Origin: Pseudomonas sp. MIACH
GTDB lineage: Bacteria > Pseudomonadota > Gammaproteobacteria > Pseudomonadales > Pseudomonadaceae
Assembly: GCF_001269925.1 (NCBI RefSeq)
Contig: NZ_LHVO01000033.1
Location: forward strand, 248,001 to 312,000
DNA: 64,000 nt
Reading direction: 5' to 3'
The notes under the pieces: model-generated
Database searches by the model: none
Seen by the model: only the letters and a program-made list of their open reading frames with translations
What the model was told of the DNA's origin: nothing
Translations under genes and position numbers: made by a program
In this document: piece after piece, positions 61,201 through 64,000 of the stretch
Layout: each line of letters starts with the position of its first letter
Numbering within the stretch: position 1 is the stretch's first letter

Positions 61201-64000
61201 CAGGTGCTGCGTTGCCAGCTCACTGGGCAGATGAATGTCGCCGAGCTGTTCGAGCAGGTGCGCCACACCGTGATCGAAGGCCAGTCCCATCAGGACCTGC
61301 CGTTCGACCATCTGGTGGAAGCCCTGCAACCGCCGCGCAGCGCGGCGTACAACCCGCTGTTCCAAGTGATGTGCAACGTGCAGCGCTGGGAATTCCAGCA
61401 GAGCCGCCAACTGGCTGGCATGACCGTCGAATACCTGGCCAACGATGCCCGCGCGACCAAGTTCGACCTCAACCTGGAAGTCACCGACCTCGACCATCGC
61501 CTGGGTTGCTGCCTGACCTACAGCACTGATTTGTTCGATGAGCCACGCATCGCGCGCATGGCCGAGCATTGGCGCAACCTGCTCGAAGCGTTGATCGCCA
61601 ACCCGCAACAACGCCTCAGCGAACTGCCGTTGCTGAGCGCCACCGAGCAGCGTGCGTTGCAGGACAGCCTGGGCGTGGAAGCCGGCGAGCATCGCCTCGA
61701 CCAGTGCATCCAGCAACTGTTCAGCCAGCAGGCACTCAAGCGTGCGCAGGCCCCGGCGCTGACCTTTGCCGGTGTCACCCTCAGTTATGCCGAACTGGAC
61801 GCCCGCGCCAACCGCCTGGCGTGGATGCTGCGCGAGCGCGGCGTCGGCCCGCAGGTGCGTGTCGGCCTGGCACTGCCGCGCTCGCTGGAAATGGTCATCG
61901 GCCTGCTGGCGATCCTCAAGGCCGGTGGCGCCTATGTGCCGCTGGACCCGGAATACCCGCTGGACCGCTTGCACTACATGATCGAAGACAGTGGCATCGG
62001 CCTGTTGCTCAGCGATGCGGCGATGTTCGAAGCCCTCGGCGAATTGCCGGCGACCGTGGCCTGCTGGTGCCTGGAAGATGACTTGCCGGTGCTGGCGAAT
62101 TACCCCGCCGACGAGCTGCCGTTTATCAGCGTGCCGCAGCATCAGGCCTACCTGATCTATACCTCCGGCTCCACCGGTAAACCCAAGGGCGTGGTGGTGT
62201 CCCACGGTGAAATCGCCATGCATTGCCAGGCCGTGATCGAGCGCTTCGGCATGCGCCCGGACGATTGCGAGCTGCATTTCTATTCGATCAACTTCGATGC
62301 CGCTACCGAGCGTTTGCTGGTGCCGCTGCTCAGCGGTGCGCAGGTGGTCCTGCGCGCCCAGGGCCAGTGGGATGCCGAGGAAATCTGCGGGCTGATCCGT
62401 ACCCATCGCATCAACATCCTCGGTTTTACCCCGAGCTACGGCAGCCAGTTGGCGCAGTGGCTGGCGACCCAGCACCAGACCTTGCCGGTGCGCATGTGCA
62501 TCACCGGTGGCGAAGCGCTGACCGGCGAACACTTGCAGCGTATCCGCGCAGCGTTCCAGCCCGAGGTGTTTTTCAACGCCTACGGCCCGACCGAAACCGT
62601 GGTCATGCCCTTGGCCAGCCTCGCGCCGCAGCAACTGGAGGAGGGCGCCGGCAGCGTGCCGATCGGCAGCATCATCGGCGACCGCGTGGCCTACATTCTC
62701 GACGCTGACCTGGCGTTGGTACCGCAAGGGGCGACCGGCGAGTTGTATGTCGGCGGCGCGGGTCTGGCCCAGGGTTACCACGAACGTCCGGGGATGACGG
62801 CCGAGCGGTTTGTCGCCGACCCGTTTGCCCGCCATGGCGGTCGTCTGTATCGCACCGGCGACCTGGTGCGCCAACGCGCCGATGGCCTGGTGGAGTACCT
62901 GGGGCGTATCGACCATCAGGTGAAGATTCGCGGTTTCCGGATCGAGCTGGGCGAGATCGAAACCCGCCTGCTGGAACATGCTGCCGTGCGCGAAGCGGTG
63001 GTGCTGGCGCTGGATTCGCCGAGTGGCAAGCAACTGGTGGCGTACTTGGTCAGCGACGCCGACCACGCCACCTTGCGTGACGCGCTCAAGGCCCATCTCA
63101 AGGCACAACTGCCGGACTACATGGTGCCCGCGCACCTGATCGTGCTCGACAGCATGCCGCTCACCGCCAACGGCAAGCTCGACCGCCGCGCCTTGCCGCA
63201 ACCCGACCCCGAGGCCAATCGCCAACACTACGTGGCCCCACGCAACGAGCTGGAAAGCACCTTGGCAGCGATCTGGTGCGCGGTGTTGAACGTGCAGCAA
63301 GTCGGCCTCGACGATAACTTCTTTGAACTGGGCGGCGATTCGATCCTGTCGATCCAGGTGGTCAGCCGCGCGCGGCAGGCGGGGATTCATTTCAGCCCTC
63401 GTGACCTGTTCCAGCACCAGACCGTGCAAACCCTGGCTGCGGTCGCCACGCGCTCCGAGCAGGTCATCGCCGAGCAAGGCGTGCTCACCGGTCCCTCGGG
63501 CCTGACGCCGATCCAGCATTGGTTCTTCGACAGCGATATTCCTGCGCGTCAGCACTGGAACCAGGCGCTGGTGCTCAAACCGCTGCAACTGCTCGAACCT
63601 CATCGCCTGGAGCAAGCGCTGCTGGCGGTACTGGAACACCACGACGCCCTGCGCCTGAGCTTTACCCGGCGCGATGCCCAGTGGCATGCCGAACACCTGG
63701 CCGTACCCCAGGGCGGCGTGCTGATGCAGGCGCAGGTGCGCGACATGGCGCAGTGCACCGCGCTGTTCACCGACACCCAGCGCAGCCTCGACCTGGAACA
63801 CGGCCCGCTGTTACGTGCCTTGCTGGTGGATGGCCCCCAAGGCCAGCAACGCCTGCTGATCGCGATCCATCACCTGGTGGTGGACGGTGTCTCGTGGCGT
63901 GTGTTGCTTGAAGACCTGCAAAACGTTTATCGCCAGCTCAGCGACGGCCAGTCCGTCAGCCTGCCGGCCAAGACCAGCGCCCTGCGTGACTGGGCCGCGC
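55201..64000 (+). CDS. pvdL: Pyoverdine chromophore peptide synthetase PvdL, 3' partial
   Basis: PvdL starts pyoverdine assembly, building acyl-L-Glu-D-Tyr-L-Dab. The frame is open for 2933 codons to the window end. Domains in order: fatty-acyl ligase (TSGSTALPKGV near residue 168); carrier domain LGGNSI with Ser609; condensation with HHIIADG at 800; adenylation with YTSGSTGQPKG at 1266 and NRYGPTET; carrier LGGHSL with Ser1649; condensation with HHIVTEG at 1841; adenylation with YTSGSTGKPKG at 2320 and NAYGPTET; carrier LGGDSI with Ser2714; epimerase with HHLVVDG at 2890, where the window ends. The third amino-acid module and the C-terminus lie outside. ATG 55201 has AGGA eight bases upstream; an ATG at 55198 is equally possible. 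Confidence 0.95.
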   Translation, partial: MDAFELPRTLVESLQRRAAQTPDQVALRFLAESAEHNVVLSYRDLDQRARTIAAALQANAAQGDRAVLLFPSGPDYVAAFFGCLYAGVIAVPAYPPESTRRHHQERLLSIIGDAEPRLLLTIASLGDGLAQIENAPPVLSVDTLDAQIASAWSAPDLQPDDIAFLQYTSGSTALPKGVQVSHGNLVANEVLIRRGFGIDLNPDDVIVSWLPLYHDMGLIGGLLQPIFSGVPCVLMSPAYFLGRPLRWLEAISEYRGTISGGPDFAYRLCSERVSETALERLDLSNWRVAYSGSEPIRLDTLERFAEKFAACGFTANNFFASYGLAEATLFVAGGRRGHGIPALRVDEQALAANRAEPGQGSAIMSCGTSQPEHAVLIADPHTLTELADTHVGELWASGPSIAHGYWRNPEASAKTFVHHAGRTWLRTGDLGFIREGEVYITGRLKDLLIVRGHNLYPQDIEQTIEREVEVVRKGRVAAFAVNDNGLEGIGIAAEISRSVQKILPPEALIKAIRQAVAEAYQEAPCVVVLLNPGALPKTSSGKVQRAACALRHADGSLDCYAQFPDLHAQAGTVALESELQSQIAAIWCEQLQVATVAADDHFFLLGGNSITATQVVARLREALGLELNLRLLFEAPTLSAFAANVAQLQQDGGIAQGAIHALSRQEELPQSLAQNRLWITWQLDPQSSAYTIPGALRLRGELDEDAVRSSFQHLIQRHEALRTRFYERDGQAFQRVDANSDFDLQVINLSDVPAAEREARAQQIREDEARTQFDLEKGPLLWVTLVRLDDEDHQLLVTLHHIIADGWSLNILLDEFSRLYAAASQGQSLTLPPLALQYADYGSWQRQWLADGEGQRQLAYWKAQLGDEHPTLSLATDHPRAAQQRHSASRHTARLSVSLSEAIRQTAQAHESTPFMLLLAAFQTLLYRYSGQRDIRIGVPNANRPRQETQGLIGFFINTLVLRAELDGRLPFTELLAATRQTALGAQAHQDLPFEQLLEAFPQAREQGLFQVMFNHQQRDLSALRRLPGMLADELPWHSREAKFDLQLHSEEDRNGRLSLSFDYADELFDSTTIQRLAEHYIHLLQAVCEQPQLALGDLKLMQQDEQQAWSQAPCTPARHWLPELLNQHTSDNTALVWQDGSLTFAQLHTQANRLAHYLRDKGVGPDVCVAIAAERSPQLLVGLLAIIKAGGAYVPLDPDYPAERLAYMLKDSGVHLLLTQTSLLEHLPTADGVCVIAMDSLHLDGWPTQPPGLHLHGDNLAYVIYTSGSTGQPKGVGNTHAALAERLQWMQATYQLNDSDVLMQKAPISFDVSVWECFWPLITGCRLVLAGPGEHRDPHRIAQLVQAYGVTTLHFVPPLLQLFIDEPLVPECTSLRRLFSGGEALPAELRNRVLAQLPAVQLHNRYGPTETAINVTHWHCTAEDGERSPIGRPLGNVICRVLDEQLNPLPAGVPGELCIGGIGLARGYLGRAGLTAERFVADPLGEAGARLYRTGDRARWGADGVLEYLGRLDQQVKLRGFRVEPEEIEARLLALDGIAQAVVLVRDAQLIGYYTAHSALDEQDVKAALAAELPEYMVPAQLMRLDAMPLSPSGKLDRRALPAPVWQTREHIEPETPLQQQIAAIWREVLGLPQIGLRDDFFALGGHSLLATQIISRTRQACDVELPLRTLFDASELGAFAEQVGLIQASGQRNQQTAIAKVDRSQAVPLSYSQQRMWFLWQMEPDSPAYNVGGMARLRGVLDVGRFEAALQALIMRHETLRTTFPSVDGVAYQKVSAQTGLRMDWQDMSALNEGEREQRLQQLADHEAHTPFNLETGPLLRACLVKAAEREHYLVLTLHHIVTEGWAMDIFARELSALYEAFIDERLSPLAPLPVQYLDYSVWQRQWLESGERQRQLDYWTAQLGHEHPLLELPSDRPRPPVQSHQGELYRFDLSDDLAARVRAFNAEHGLTLFMTMTATLAVLLYRYSGQTDLRIGAPVANRIRPESEGLIGAFLNTQVLRCQLTGQMNVAELFEQVRHTVIEGQSHQDLPFDHLVEALQPPRSAAYNPLFQVMCNVQRWEFQQSRQLAGMTVEYLANDARATKFDLNLEVTDLDHRLGCCLTYSTDLFDEPRIARMAEHWRNLLEALIANPQQRLSELPLLSATEQRALQDSLGVEAGEHRLDQCIQQLFSQQALKRAQAPALTFAGVTLSYAELDARANRLAWMLRERGVGPQVRVGLALPRSLEMVIGLLAILKAGGAYVPLDPEYPLDRLHYMIEDSGIGLLLSDAAMFEALGELPATVACWCLEDDLPVLANYPADELPFISVPQHQAYLIYTSGSTGKPKGVVVSHGEIAMHCQAVIERFGMRPDDCELHFYSINFDAATERLLVPLLSGAQVVLRAQGQWDAEEICGLIRTHRINILGFTPSYGSQLAQWLATQHQTLPVRMCITGGEALTGEHLQRIRAAFQPEVFFNAYGPTETVVMPLASLAPQQLEEGAGSVPIGSIIGDRVAYILDADLALVPQGATGELYVGGAGLAQGYHERPGMTAERFVADPFARHGGRLYRTGDLVRQRADGLVEYLGRIDHQVKIRGFRIELGEIETRLLEHAAVREAVVLALDSPSGKQLVAYLVSDADHATLRDALKAHLKAQLPDYMVPAHLIVLDSMPLTANGKLDRRALPQPDPEANRQHYVAPRNELESTLAAIWCAVLNVQQVGLDDNFFELGGDSILSIQVVSRARQAGIHFSPRDLFQHQTVQTLAAVATRSEQVIAEQGVLTGPSGLTPIQHWFFDSDIPARQHWNQALVLKPLQLLEPHRLEQALLAVLEHHDALRLSFTRRDAQWHAEHLAVPQGGVLMQAQVRDMAQCTALFTDTQRSLDLEHGPLLRALLVDGPQGQQRLLIAIHHLVVDGVSWRVLLEDLQNVYRQLSDGQSVSLPAKTSALRDWAA

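Noticed and set aside
55183..63801. Long - strand open frames opposite pvdL
   Set aside because: They are shadows of the synthetase frame, which carries all expected NRPS motifs without interruption to the window end.

Overview
The window looks like chromosome of a fluorescent Pseudomonas, most likely of the P. fluorescens group. The reasons are the flhA-flhF-fleN-fliA-cheYZAB-motCD-parC-parP-cheW gene order, the pyoverdine genes pvdS, pvdG and pvdL, high-GC coding sequence, and the intergenic REP/REPIN repeats (core GTAGGAGCGAGCTTGCTCGC) that are typical of these genomes. No rRNA, tRNA or CRISPR array was seen.

Region 1 (1-24,861) is the late part of the polar-flagellum and chemotaxis cluster, all on the + strand. 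It starts inside a fused response regulator/PP2C phosphatase/HATPase gene, followed by an HPt gene. Then come fliK, the export and switch genes fliLMNOPQR-flhB, flhA-flhF-fleN-fliA, and the chemotaxis operon cheY-cheZ-cheA-cheB-motC-motD-parC-parP-cheW plus a DUF2802 gene. Good sigma-54 -24/-12 sites precede fliK, fliL and flhA. Between flhB and flhA, which are normally close, sits an accessory cassette: a degenerate cold-shock-domain gene, a normal csp gene and an FKBP-type prolyl isomerase. It is associated with shared palindromic repeats and hairpin repeats.

Region 2 (25,050-36,378) is a two-partner secretion locus. It encodes an FhaC/ShlB-type transporter, a HlyC-like toxin-activating acyltransferase, and a 2591-residue filamentous haemagglutinin/CdiA-like exoprotein. 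The exoprotein's C-terminus carries a GHSRG nucleophile-elbow motif and no VENN motif. Three small secreted or lipoprotein genes follow, the first almost touching the exoprotein gene and a plausible immunity gene. This is the most interesting system in the window.

Region 3 (36,475-43,124) is mixed. It holds a YegS-like lipid kinase, a NarL-type two-component pair on the - strand, a small unknown gene, cheV with a FliA-type promoter, a MOSC protein, ppnP and a DEDDh exonuclease.

Region 4 (43,199-52,655) is the acyclic terpene (citronellol/geraniol) utilisation cluster atuABCDEF on the - strand, with the divergent repressor gene atuR. The shared intergenic region has two inverted operator copies. 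Between atuE and atuF is a 580-bp stretch holding an IS481-like transposase remnant between inverted repeats. No atuG or atuH lies next to the cluster.

Region 5 (52,749-64,000) holds a periplasmic binding protein gene, then the start of the pyoverdine region. pvdS (-) has a Fur box. pvdG and pvdL (+) have a candidate PvdS box. pvdL runs off the window inside an epimerase domain, with the order acyl ligase-T-C-A-T-C-A-T-E.
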